A stretch of 64,000 bases of DNA, taken from assembly GCF_900112425.1 (NCBI RefSeq), contig NZ_FOLP01000012.1:62001-126000 (forward strand), in the 5' to 3' direction. Within the stretch, counting starts at the first letter, position 1. The number at the start of each line of letters is the position of its first letter. Below are positions 1 to 8,241 of the stretch, piece by piece. The stretch is from Variovorax sp. OK212 (GTDB lineage Bacteria; Pseudomonadota; Gammaproteobacteria; Burkholderiales; Burkholderiaceae_C). A program made the position numbers and the translations under genes. The notes beneath the pieces were generated by a model. That model was not told the origin of the DNA, did no database searches, and saw only the letters and a list, made by a program, of their open reading frames with translations.

Positions 1-956
1 GCCTTTCCGAGCGCGATGTTCAACAGGTTGGCCGCGTCGTACGCGGTGGCTGCGTATTCGCTTGGCGTGCGCTTGTACTTGGCTTCGAAGGCGGCGACGA
101 ACTTCTTGTTCTCGGGCGTGTCCAGCGCGGCGTCCCACATCGCGCCGCTGATGCTGCCGACGGCCGCATCGCGCAATGCGGGCAACGTGGTGCCGTCCAC
201 CGTGAAGACTGAGTACAGCGGAATCTTCGCCATCAGGCCGGCCTGTGCCATCTGCTTGATGAAGTTGACACCCATGCCGCCCGGATAGAACACGAACGCC
301 GCATCAGGCTTGGCCGCCTGGAGTTGAGCGAGTTCGGCGGAGTAGTCCGGCTGGTTCACCTGCGTGTAGACCTCTTCGACGATCTGCCCCTTGAAGTAGC
401 GCTTGAAGCCGCTCAGCATGTCCTTGCCGGCCTGGTAGTTCGGCGCCATCAGGTAGACCTTCTTCACACCGCGGTCCTGCGCGAACTTGCCCATCGCTTC
501 GGCTGCACCGTCGTTCTGCCAAGCCGTCGAGAAGACATTCGCCTTGCAGCCGGCGCCAGCGACTGGCGACGGTCCTGCATTGGTCGCGATGGCCACGGTG
601 CTGGTTTCGGCAATGCGCGGAAGGCTTGCCATCATGACGTTCGAGAAGCTCAGGCCAACGATGGCGTCGACCTTGTCCTTGTCGATGAACTTGCGCACGA
701 TCTGGCCGCCGATCTCCGGCTTCAGCTGGTCGTCCTCTTTCAGCACGGTGGCCGCTTGGCCGCCGAGCTTGCCGCCCAGTTGTTCGACGGCCAGCATGAA
801 GCCGTCGACCTGGTCCTGACCCACGACAGCAATAGGCCCGGAAAGCGGCGCCATGAGGCCGATCGTGGCTGCGCTCGCGAGATGACCTATGCCCGCGCTG
901 GCCAGTGCGGTGAGTGCCAAAGCAGTGCGGCGGAAAGAGGTGTTCGGTGTCGTCAT
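1..956 (-). CDS. Branched-chain amino acid-type ABC transporter substrate-binding protein, 3' end outside window
   Basis: The frame runs off the left edge, so only the N-terminal ~318 residues are present. It starts at the ATG at 956 and opens with a signal peptide (FRRTALALTALASAGIGHL then ASA), followed by the LivJ/LivK-type opening ATIGLMAPLSGPIAVVGQDQ. Further in are the typical segments KVYLMAPNYQAGKD and AFVFYPGGMGVNFIKQ. Such periplasmic receptors feed amino acids or, often in Burkholderiales, aromatic and other organic acids to a LivHMGF importer. The importer genes are not visible and would lie to the left. The ligand cannot be told from sequence. The 5' side is a 475-bp gap with two strong palindromes. 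Confidence 0.9.
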   Translation of the reverse strand, partial: MTTPNTSFRRTALALTALASAGIGHLASAATIGLMAPLSGPIAVVGQDQVDGFMLAVEQLGGKLGGQAATVLKEDDQLKPEIGGQIVRKFIDKDKVDAIVGLSFSNVMMASLPRIAETSTVAIATNAGPSPVAGAGCKANVFSTAWQNDGAAEAMGKFAQDRGVKKVYLMAPNYQAGKDMLSGFKRYFKGQIVEEVYTQVNQPDYSAELAQLQAAKPDAAFVFYPGGMGVNFIKQMAQAGLMAKIPLYSVFTVDGTTLPALRDAAVGSISGAMWDAALDTPENKKFVAAFEAKYKRTPSEYAATAYDAANLLNIALGK

Positions 957-1133
957 GGTCGTTCTGGCGAAGCCAGGTCCTGGGTTGCGTGAGGTAGCAG
1001 GAAAGGTGGATTGCCGTTGCGTCGAAGCGAAGGCAGATGCGGCCGCGCGTAGCCGGGCCGAGCGCGATCTGTGCGCATCATTTGGGGGATGCGCCAGGAG
1101 TGCTCAGGGGAGCTCGTGTTGGCTCAAGGAAGC

Positions 1134-1151
1134 TCGAAGTTCAAACTTCGA
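1134..1151. repeat. 18-bp perfect palindrome, possible operator
   Basis: TCGAAGTT-CA-AACTTCGA is a perfect inverted repeat with 8-bp arms. It lies 178 bp upstream of the receptor gene ending at 956, in the 957-1431 gap, where no convincing gene is seen. It could be a regulator site for the receptor operon; no regulator is assigned. Confidence 0.4.
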
Positions 1152-1319
1152 TCGTCACGGGAAGGGCGTCAAGGCATCGCGTTCAAACTGCTCGTTCGGT
1201 CTGCGAGTCAGCGCGTTATTGACGCTCCTGCGGCGGGCGCCGAGGCCCTATGAGAGATGGAACCGGTGCATTTTTGTCTCCGTTGTAGGCTGCTCGCTGG
1301 GCGCCTGTTCGTGGGTGCG

Positions 1320-1342
1320 GGTGGCGCAATCATTGCGCCACC
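1320..1342. repeat. Strong hairpin with 10-bp arms, terminator or operator
   Basis: GGTGGCGCAA and TTGCGCCACC are separated by TCA. An outer inverted pair TGTCTCCG (1275-1282) / CGGAGACA (1342-1349) overlaps its right edge. It sits 83 bp beyond the stop of the oxidoreductase at 1432, so it may be that operon's terminator, although there is no clear T-run. It also resembles a -24/-12 element in both directions because it is palindromic. Confidence 0.4.
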
Positions 1343-1431
1343 GGAGACATAAGCCAATAGTATGTAGTGAATACAGCGCATAGATTTGGCGAATATTGAT
1401 TTCGCTTCGTCATGGCTTGCATTCGAGACAG

Positions 1432-2415
1432 CTAGGTGATTACCACCATCTTGCCGCTTGCCTCGTTGTTCTCCATCCTTCGATGAACCTCCACGATCTC
1501 GTCGAGGCCGCAGATCTGGTCAATGGGGACCTTTGCTGTTCCGGCGCGAACCCGGTCCAGGAAGTCCTGCAGCACAGGCGCCGGCAGGTCGCTCGCATCC
1601 CCGGAATATGCGCAAAGCCGAATGCAGCGCGGCAGGTACGCGATGGGGTAGAAGTCCCTCACGGTCCATTCGTTGGAGAGCATTCCCGTGAAGCAGACGG
1701 TGCCCCGGTTGCGGGTTGCCCGCAGGGTGTCCGGCAAGGTGGGCGCGCCTACCAACTCAAGTGCGGTGTCCACGCCCTCGCTATGCGCGAGAACCTGCGA
1801 TGCGACATCGCCATCGTCGATGAGTACGTGGTCGACGCCAGCGTCCACCAGGACCTGTCGCTTGGCTGTACTGCGTGTTGTCGCATACACGGTCATGCCG
1901 CGTTGCTTTGCCAGTACGGCGGCGGCCAGTCCCACCGAGGACGTGCCACCCCTGATCAGGATGGACTGGCCTGGTTGCACATCCAGTGCGGCCGTCAAAG
2001 AGCCATAAGCGGTCTGAAGCATCTCCGGTATGGCCCCCAACGTGCTCCACGGAAGATCGCTCCGGAAGGCAATCGCCTGGCTTACCGGCACGCAGGTGTA
2101 CTCGGCGTAGCCGCCGTCGTACGTGCGTCCCATGTTCCCCATCATTGCCGCCACCTGTTGACCTGATTGAAGTTCCCCGCCGGGGCAGGCTTCGACTATG
2201 CCGCAGGCTTCGATACCCAGTACGCGCGGAAAAGTAACGCCCTCGGCGAGGCCCAGCCTGGTGTGCAACTCCGACCGGTTGATGCCGAAAGAGCGAACGC
2301 GAATCAGCACCTCGCCTGGCCGAGGAACCGGCACTGGCAATTGGCGAATGCGAAGTGCCTCGGGAGGGCCCGGGGCATCCAGAACCACGGCTTTCATCAT
2401 CGGTTTCATCGGCAT
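1432..2415 (-). CDS. Zinc-independent MDR-family alcohol dehydrogenase / quinone oxidoreductase
   Basis: A 327-residue medium-chain dehydrogenase/reductase. The N-terminal GroES-like domain is visible (MKAVVLDAPGPPEALRIRQL, then GEVLIRVRSFGINRSELHTR). The NADPH-binding Rossmann segment is ILIRGGTSSVGLAAAVLAKQ at about residues 150-170. The cysteine-rich structural zinc loop of classical alcohol dehydrogenases is absent, placing it with quinone oxidoreductase/enoyl reductase-like members. It begins 16 bp after the stop of the TetR gene and is probably co-transcribed with it. The substrate is unknown. A start at the internal ATG giving MKAVVLD is also possible. Confidence 0.85.
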   Translation of the reverse strand: MPMKPMMKAVVLDAPGPPEALRIRQLPVPVPRPGEVLIRVRSFGINRSELHTRLGLAEGVTFPRVLGIEACGIVEACPGGELQSGQQVAAMMGNMGRTYDGGYAEYTCVPVSQAIAFRSDLPWSTLGAIPEMLQTAYGSLTAALDVQPGQSILIRGGTSSVGLAAAVLAKQRGMTVYATTRSTAKRQVLVDAGVDHVLIDDGDVASQVLAHSEGVDTALELVGAPTLPDTLRATRNRGTVCFTGMLSNEWTVRDFYPIAYLPRCIRLCAYSGDASDLPAPVLQDFLDRVRAGTAKVPIDQICGLDEIVEVHRRMENNEASGKMVVIT

Positions 2416-2431
2416 CTCCGTGCAGCATTCA

Positions 2432-3079
2432 TCAGGCTGCGTAACCCTTCAGGAAAACTTCGACACAAGCCGCGCAGTAGCGCTTTGTCTGTGCGCCTGT
2501 TCGTCGGCACTGTAGGCCAAGAATCAGTCGAAGCTGCTCGTTTCCGCGAACCATCGCGGCGAACTGTTCGGCCGCATCCTGTGCATGAGCAATTCTGAGG
2601 CTGCGAACACGATCACAAGCCCTCAGGTATTTGACGAGCGTCGTGGTCACTGCCTCCGGACCGCTCTCCAGGAAGCTGGTCGAGAGGTCGACATTGCGGG
2701 CTCCGGACGCATTGAGCATCCGGACGTGTTGGATCACTGCCGCATCCGTGATCAGACTCAGATAGCTCTGTGCAACGCGAAGCAGTGCTTCTCGCGGATT
2801 GCCTGGATCCAGCGACGCGATGTCCAGGTCCAGCGCCTGGCGCACCGGCTCGTTCACGGTCGCGTTGAACAGGGCTTCCTTGGACGGAAAGTACTTGTAG
2901 AGAGTGACTTTCGAGACTCCCGACGCTTCGGCAATGCCGTCCATGCTGGAGCCTTCGAGCCCGAGTTGGGCGAACTGCTCACGGGCGGCAGAGAGCATCC
3001 GGTCAAGGCGGGCGGGGTCGCGCGGTCGGCCTCTCGGCCGCGCAGACAACCGTGTCGTGAGTGGGGTAATGCTGCTCAT
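2432..3079 (-). CDS. TetR/AcrR family transcriptional regulator
   Basis: A 215-residue one-component repressor. The N-terminal helix-turn-helix is canonical: RMLSAAREQFAQLGLEGSSM, then IAEASGVSKVTLYKYFPSKE at about residues 28-70. It is preceded by an Arg/Pro-rich arm (RLSARPRGRPRD). The C-terminal ligand domain is of the AefR-like type. It is divergent from the MFS transporter at 3167 and shares an 87-bp promoter gap containing a matching inverted repeat (3099-3119), so it most likely represses both the exporter and its own operon with the downstream oxidoreductase. Confidence 0.9.
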   Translation of the reverse strand: MSSITPLTTRLSARPRGRPRDPARLDRMLSAAREQFAQLGLEGSSMDGIAEASGVSKVTLYKYFPSKEALFNATVNEPVRQALDLDIASLDPGNPREALLRVAQSYLSLITDAAVIQHVRMLNASGARNVDLSTSFLESGPEAVTTTLVKYLRACDRVRSLRIAHAQDAAEQFAAMVRGNEQLRLILGLQCRRTGAQTKRYCAACVEVFLKGYAA

Positions 3080-3098
3080 GCCGAATCCTGTTTATTTG

Positions 3099-3119
3099 TT
3101 TACTGTACTGTTCAGTAAA
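3099..3119. promoter_or_regulatory. Putative TetR operator in the divergent promoter
   Basis: TTTACTG-N7-CAGTAAA is a perfect 7-bp inverted repeat. It overlaps a tighter one, TACTG-TT-CAGTA (3106-3117). It lies 20 bp upstream of the tetR start and 48 bp upstream of the MFS start, inside an AT-rich segment. Palindromes of the TACTGNNCAGTA kind are common TetR-family efflux operators; the assignment to this regulator is by position. Confidence 0.65.
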
Positions 3120-3166
3120 TAAATTTATATTCTACGCGCTGTCGACCATGCGGCGCTCTCCCAGCG

Positions 3167-4750
3167 ATGAAGCAATCGACGAGTTCCACTATTCGAGGCG
3201 CCCAGGGGCTTCTCTCGCGCCATGCCCTGCTGCTCATGCTGGTCTTCTGTCTCACAACGACGGACTTCCTTCAAAGCACCATCGTGGCGATCAACGCCGC
3301 CGCGATCATCGGGGATCTGGGTGCGAGTCCCGAGGAGTTCAGTCTTGCCGCAACCATGTATGCGCTGGTGGCTGTCGGTGCGATCTATAAGCAGCGTTGG
3401 CTTGTCGAGCGCCTGGGCTGGCGGCTGTTCACGCAGGTCTCCATTGCGATCTTCGTCGCGGGTCTGCTGGTCAGTTCGACCGGCCGCTCCATGGTGCAGT
3501 TCGTCGTCGGGCGGGTGTTGATGGCTGCAGGCGGCGCGACGTTCGTGACGGTGGCAAGGGTCATCGTTAATCACATCCCCCCGTCTGCGCGGCGCTTCGA
3601 CGGCGTGAGGTTTTTCGCTTACGGTCTTGTTGCGGGCAGTGTGCTTGGGCCCCTGGTTGCCGTCATGGCGCTCGATCACGGGTCATGGCGGTATGCGTTC
3701 TGGATACTGGGCGTGCCGGCGGTGGCGATGGCCGCCCTCGCTACCGTGGTGCTGCCCGAGGAGTCGGCGCCGGCCGAACTCCGCTCCGAAGCACATCCGA
3801 CCGGCCTGCTTCTTCTGATGCTCGGTACCTTCGCGCTGCTTCACGCGCTGCAGCGGTCCAGCTATGACTGGTTCCCCGATCGCTCGACGATCCTGGCATG
3901 GAGCCTGCTGGCCATCGCCCTGCTCGCGCTCTACGCATTGATGGAGCGGCGGCGGCACCGGGCGCCGCTTCAACTTGCGCGGCTGGGGCACGGTCGCTAC
4001 TTGCTGGGAGTAGCGGCGTTCACCGTCGCGTACATGGTCATGGCCGGCGATAACTATGTCGTTCCGCTTCTCATCAGGCAGGGCCTGGGCCTGCCGCTGC
4101 AGACCGTGGGGTCGCTGCTCGCCACGGGAGCTGCAACAGGTGTCGTCACTTGGTTCTTCATGGCTCGCCTGATGAAGCGCCATGCGCTGTCGACGCCCTT
4201 CTACGCACTGGGTTTCACGTGCCTCGCGCTCTACGGCACATTGCTGGCGCGTCTGACACCGCAGGTGCACCCATGGCTGCACATCGCACCAGTCCTCATG
4301 TTGCATGGCATGTTCGTGATCCTCGTGCTCGCGACGACGGCGGTGCAGACCTACCGCAACGTTCAGCACGACGAGGCTGTCTTTTCGACTGCCAACCAGG
4401 TCAAGAACATGTTGGGTCAGTTCGGCACGGCCGCAGGCATTGCGCTGGCCACGCTGGTGACGCAGTGGCGCACCGCCTGGCATTACGACCAGCTTGCTCA
4501 GGACATCGCGCGAGGGCGGCCCGGAGTGGATGAAATGCTTGCGCAGCTCACCACCCGTTTTGCCACCACGGATGCACCGCTTCTTGCGGCGCAACGCGCG
4601 CTGGGCTACCTGCAGCAGCAGGTGGCTGTGCAATCGACCTTCATGGCGACGACGGACTATTTCTGGGGCATCTCCGCGCTGGGCCTGCTCTGCCTCCTGC
4701 TCGTGGCCATCGAATGGGGAGTTCGACGACCCGTGAAACAGGTGGCTTGA
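3167..4750 (+). CDS. MFS transporter, DHA2-like drug/aromatic exporter
   Basis: A 527-residue hydrophobic protein with about 14 predicted membrane segments, the usual size of the DHA2 (14-TM) efflux group. TM1 has the DHA2-style pattern TTTDFLQSTIVAINAAAIIG, and motif C-like glycines occur in FAYGLVAGSVLGPLVAVMAL. The divergent TetR gene and the operator between them suggest it is induced by the compound it exports. Next to an aromatic-acid island it may protect against salicylate-type compounds, but that is inference. Import cannot be ruled out. Confidence 0.85.
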   Translation: MKQSTSSTIRGAQGLLSRHALLLMLVFCLTTTDFLQSTIVAINAAAIIGDLGASPEEFSLAATMYALVAVGAIYKQRWLVERLGWRLFTQVSIAIFVAGLLVSSTGRSMVQFVVGRVLMAAGGATFVTVARVIVNHIPPSARRFDGVRFFAYGLVAGSVLGPLVAVMALDHGSWRYAFWILGVPAVAMAALATVVLPEESAPAELRSEAHPTGLLLLMLGTFALLHALQRSSYDWFPDRSTILAWSLLAIALLALYALMERRRHRAPLQLARLGHGRYLLGVAAFTVAYMVMAGDNYVVPLLIRQGLGLPLQTVGSLLATGAATGVVTWFFMARLMKRHALSTPFYALGFTCLALYGTLLARLTPQVHPWLHIAPVLMLHGMFVILVLATTAVQTYRNVQHDEAVFSTANQVKNMLGQFGTAAGIALATLVTQWRTAWHYDQLAQDIARGRPGVDEMLAQLTTRFATTDAPLLAAQRALGYLQQQVAVQSTFMATTDYFWGISALGLLCLLLVAIEWGVRRPVKQVA

Positions 4751-4806
4751 GCAGGCCATTGGTCAGCGATGACGGCTGGGAGCACCCATCATGCCTTGCA
4801 TGAACC

Positions 4807-6258
4807 TCAGATCGGATACTGCTGTCCGGACGGCTCGATGGTGATCCACTTCAGCTCGGTGAATTCATCGATGACCGCGCGCCCGTCGAAGCGGCCATAG
4901 CCGCTGTGCTTGGTTCCGCCGTAGGGCGCCTGTGCTTCGTTCTGCACCGTCGCTCCGTTCACGTGGCACGCCCCGGTGTCGATCTGCATCGCAACATTCA
5001 GGGCACGCATGACGTCCTTGCAGAAGACGGCCGCGGAGAGCCCGTAGGCCGTGTCGTTGGCCACGGTCGCGGCCTCCTGGTCGCCGTTGACGCGAACGAT
5101 GGTCGTGACCGGCCCGAAGGTTTCCTCGTCGTAGATCTTCATGTCGCGGGTGACGTGATCGACGATGGTCGCCGGCATCGACGCACCTTCGGCACGTCCG
5201 CCGCACGCCAGCTTTGCACCTTTGGCGAGAGCGTCCTCGAGCAGCGAATTGAGTCGCGGGCCGGAGTCTTTGGACACCATGGGGCCGATCACGCATTGCG
5301 GGTTCTTCATCGGGTCGCCCGCAGGCAGTTCCTTCGCGCGTGCGGCGAACTTCGCGACAAATTCATCGGCAATCGATTCATCGACGACGATTCGCTCGGT
5401 GGACATGCAGATCTGGCCTTGATAGAGGAACGATCCGAACACGGCTGCGTTCACCGCATCGTCGATGTTCGCGTCCTTCAGGACCACCAGCGGCGACTTT
5501 CCGCCGAGCTCCAGCAGGCAGCGCTTCAGATGCACGGCGGCCTTTTGCGCAATGATGCGGCCGACACGCGTCGAACCGGTGAAGTTGACGCGCCGCACGG
5601 CCTTGTGGGCAATCAGCGCATCGATCACCTCCGGTGCGTCCTGGGGCGCATTGGTCAGGAAGTTGAGCACGCCAGGCGGGAGCCCTGCATCGACTAGCGC
5701 CTCTGCCACCAGCATGTGAGTGCGCGGGCTGGCTTCGGATGCCCGGAACACCACGGTGTTGCCGCACATCAGCGGGTAGGCGATGGCCCGGGCGGCCAGC
5801 ACCACCGGACCGTTCCACGGCACGATGCTCAGGATCACGCCCACGGGCTGGCGAACGGTCATCGACAACGCGCCGGGCTTGTCGGTCGGGATGGTCTCGC
5901 CCTGGATCTGCGTGGTCATCGATGCGGCCTCGCGAAATGCGGTTGCAGCCAGGACGACGTTGAATCCTGCCCAGAGTGCGGCGGCGCCGACTTCGGCCGC
6001 CATGGCTTCGATGAAATCCGGCATCCGCGCTTCCAGCGCGTCGGCCGCCTTCAGCAGGATGCGGCGACGCTCCGACGGCGAACTGTGCCGCCACGATTGA
6101 AACGCGATGCTGGCCGAGTCAGCCGCCGCGATGGCATCGGCCACGTCCCCCGCGGCAGCGCGGGTGACGATGTCGCCACTGGTCGGATGCCGGCGCTCGA
6201 AGATGGCATTTCCGTGGGCAGCGCGCTTCTGGTTGTCGATGATCAGTTCTGTTTGCAT
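4807..6258 (-). CDS. Salicylaldehyde dehydrogenase-like aldehyde dehydrogenase
   Basis: A 483-residue NAD(P)-dependent aldehyde dehydrogenase. Catalytic Cys lies in GQICMSTER, the general-base Glu in LLELGGKSP, and the cofactor site in FTGSTRVGRIIAQKAA. The sequence closely resembles remembered NahF-type salicylaldehyde dehydrogenases, including ALWAGFNV, the TQIQGETIPTDK stretch and the C-terminal RFDGRAVIDEFTELKW ... IEPSGQQYP. It would oxidise salicylaldehyde or a related aromatic aldehyde to the acid that salicylate 5-hydroxylase uses. It lies 66 bp downstream of the GMC oxidoreductase on the same strand, giving an alcohol to aldehyde to acid pair. Vanillin or benzaldehyde dehydrogenase are alternatives. 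Confidence 0.88.
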   Translation of the reverse strand: MQTELIIDNQKRAAHGNAIFERRHPTSGDIVTRAAAGDVADAIAAADSASIAFQSWRHSSPSERRRILLKAADALEARMPDFIEAMAAEVGAAALWAGFNVVLAATAFREAASMTTQIQGETIPTDKPGALSMTVRQPVGVILSIVPWNGPVVLAARAIAYPLMCGNTVVFRASEASPRTHMLVAEALVDAGLPPGVLNFLTNAPQDAPEVIDALIAHKAVRRVNFTGSTRVGRIIAQKAAVHLKRCLLELGGKSPLVVLKDANIDDAVNAAVFGSFLYQGQICMSTERIVVDESIADEFVAKFAARAKELPAGDPMKNPQCVIGPMVSKDSGPRLNSLLEDALAKGAKLACGGRAEGASMPATIVDHVTRDMKIYDEETFGPVTTIVRVNGDQEAATVANDTAYGLSAAVFCKDVMRALNVAMQIDTGACHVNGATVQNEAQAPYGGTKHSGYGRFDGRAVIDEFTELKWITIEPSGQQYPI

Positions 6259-6324
6259 GAGAGTGCTCCGTCGATGGAGTGTTGAATAAAACGGGATGAG
6301 TGAGAGCGGCGGGGGAGCGGGTGT

Positions 6325-8073
6325 TCAGGCTTTCGGGCGCAGGAGCTCCGCCATGCGTTCGCCGATGAGCGCGCAAGTCGCCATGGTTGCGACCGCCGGG
6401 ATGGTTGGCATGATCGAGCTGTCCGCGATTCGCAGGTTCTGCACGCCGTTCACGCGCAATCTGGCATCGACCACGGCTGTCGCATCCTTGCCCATGCGGC
6501 AGGTGCCGACCTGATGGAAGTAGGTCGTTGCGCCGTTGCGCACGAAGTCTTCCATCGCCTTGCCCGACAGCTTCTCGCCCGGTGCGACTTCGCGTTTCAC
6601 GAAATCGCGCATGGCCGCCGAATTGCCGATCTCCCTGCACACCTCGATGCCATGCGCCAGCGCCTTGACGTCGTCGGGGTGGCTGAGAAAGCGTGCGTCG
6701 ACGATCGGACGGTCCGCCGGATTTGCCGAGCGAAGCCGGATCTCGCCGCGGCTCTTGGGGGCCACGAGGCCCGCGCACAGCGCCCAGCTGCTTGGCGGCG
6801 GAGAGAACTGCTTTCCGACGACGTCGCTGGCATAGGGCAACTCGATCTGCACGAGATTCAAGTCCGGCGTGTTCAGGCCAGCGTGACTCTTCAGGAAGCC
6901 CGATACGTTGGCGGCGCTGTTGCGATGGGGAACCTGCTCCTTCGGCTCCCAGATGCAGCCGCCATGCAGCAGGTGGTCGTGGAAGTTCTGCCCCACATCC
7001 GGCGAATGCGCCACGGTCTGGATGCCGTGTGCGCGCAACTGCGCTTCGTCGCCGATGCCGCTGAGCATGAGGAGCTTTGGCGTGTTGATGCCTCCGGAAC
7101 TCAGGATGACTTCGGACCTCGCCTGGATGCGAACAGGCGCTGCGTCGTCGCGGGTCAGTTCCACTCCCGTGACGCGGGTGCCGCTGAACGTCAGGCGGTT
7201 GACGTGCGTCTTGACGAGGACCGTGACGTTCTTCCGCCCGAGGACGGGGTAGAGGTACGAGCGCGCCATGCTTTGCCGACGGCCATCCCGGATGATCTGG
7301 TTCATCAGCGCAAAGCCGCCAGCACCAATTTCCCGGGCGCCGTTCAGGTCATCGAGCATGGGCATGCCAAGCGAGCGGCATGCCGCCAGCATGCCCAGCG
7401 CGACGGGTGGCGGATCGAATGCCGGCTGGACCCACACCGGGCCGCCTTTGCCGCGGTAGTGGCTGTCGGCCTTGCCTTGCCAGTTCTCCATGCGGCGGTA
7501 AATGCCGAGGCAGTGCTCATAGCCCCAGGCGGCATCGCCGCTCTCTCGAGCCCAGTGTTCGAGGTTGTTTCGAAAGGGGCGCGCCCAGATGGTGGCGTTG
7601 ATGCTGCTGCCGCCGCCAACCACCTTGCCCATGTGCTCGGGAATGGCCCGGCCGTTCGTGCTGGGGGATGGCAGGGCGACGTCCTTCCAGTCGAGTTCGG
7701 TCCCCAGGTTGGTGAACCACAGCCGCGGGTCCATGACGGAGGGCGCGGCATCCCAATCGCCCGCTTCGATCACAAGGATGTTCGCGCTTGTCTTTGCCGC
7801 CAGCCGGCCGACGAGTGCGGAGCCGGCGCTGCCGGTCCCGACAACGATGTAGTCGTAAGCGGGCAGCAGCGAGGCGGTTCGCTCGGCCTGGTTGGCTCGC
7901 GCGGCATCCAACTCGTCGGCGAGCGAAGGCAGACTCGTCGCGGCAATGCCTGCTGCGGCGGCTGCTCGCAGGAAGCCTCGTCGGTCGAGCCGTCCGGCGA
8001 TCAATGCACGTTCCAATCGGTCCAGCTTGTCGTCGTTGTCTTTTTCGTTCTGGGGATGCAGAGAGAGTCGCAT
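6325..8073 (-). CDS. GMC-family FAD oxidoreductase with Tat signal (alcohol dehydrogenase-like)
   Basis: A 582-residue glucose-methanol-choline family flavoprotein. It begins with a twin-arginine leader (DRRGFLRAAAAAG, Arg31-Arg32), so it is probably exported folded with FAD. The FAD fold starts at YDYIVVGTGSAGSALVGRLA, and the C-terminal active-site His is in YFHQVGTCRMG. The second active-site residue, usually Asn or His eight residues before IGER, is Ala here (PAVATMATCALIGER). By context it would oxidise an aromatic alcohol, possibly salicyl alcohol, for the adjacent salicylaldehyde dehydrogenase; known members of this family include insect salicyl alcohol oxidases. The substrate is not proven. 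Confidence 0.85.
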   Translation of the reverse strand: MRLSLHPQNEKDNDDKLDRLERALIAGRLDRRGFLRAAAAAGIAATSLPSLADELDAARANQAERTASLLPAYDYIVVGTGSAGSALVGRLAAKTSANILVIEAGDWDAAPSVMDPRLWFTNLGTELDWKDVALPSPSTNGRAIPEHMGKVVGGGSSINATIWARPFRNNLEHWARESGDAAWGYEHCLGIYRRMENWQGKADSHYRGKGGPVWVQPAFDPPPVALGMLAACRSLGMPMLDDLNGAREIGAGGFALMNQIIRDGRRQSMARSYLYPVLGRKNVTVLVKTHVNRLTFSGTRVTGVELTRDDAAPVRIQARSEVILSSGGINTPKLLMLSGIGDEAQLRAHGIQTVAHSPDVGQNFHDHLLHGGCIWEPKEQVPHRNSAANVSGFLKSHAGLNTPDLNLVQIELPYASDVVGKQFSPPPSSWALCAGLVAPKSRGEIRLRSANPADRPIVDARFLSHPDDVKALAHGIEVCREIGNSAAMRDFVKREVAPGEKLSGKAMEDFVRNGATTYFHQVGTCRMGKDATAVVDARLRVNGVQNLRIADSSIMPTIPAVATMATCALIGERMAELLRPKA

Positions 8074-8197
8074 GGCGTATCCACCTCGGGTTGGGAGAAA
8101 AATGCTCGTTGGATAACGCTCCGGACGAAGGCCGAAGTCGTATCGCAGGGGGAAGGTAAGTCACCGGATACGGTGGCCGAAGCATCGGGAAAACCCG

Positions 8198-8225
8198 ACC
8201 CGATACGGGTGTTCCGTTTCGGAAC
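8198..8225. promoter_or_regulatory. Adjacent inverted repeats upstream of the GMC gene
   Basis: Two back-to-back inverted repeats, ACCCG-ATA-CGGGT (8198-8210) and GTTCCG-TTT-CGGAAC (8211-8225), lie 125-152 bp upstream of the GMC gene, between it and the GAF/Fis regulator. They are candidate operators for that regulator. No clear -24/-12 element was found downstream, consistent with the regulator having no AAA+ domain. Confidence 0.45.
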
Positions 8226-8241
8226 GGTGGGCGATGCGAAG

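Noticed and set aside
1325..1340. Sigma-54-like element TGGCGCAATGATTGCG on both strands
   Set aside because: It is an outcome of the palindrome itself, has two mismatches in the -24 box and would give a leader of over 350 bases to the receptor gene.
8186..8201. GG-N10-GC spacing on the minus strand upstream of the GMC gene
   Set aside because: Only the GG and GC match; the -24 and -12 boxes are otherwise poor, and the neighbouring regulator lacks a sigma-54 ATPase.
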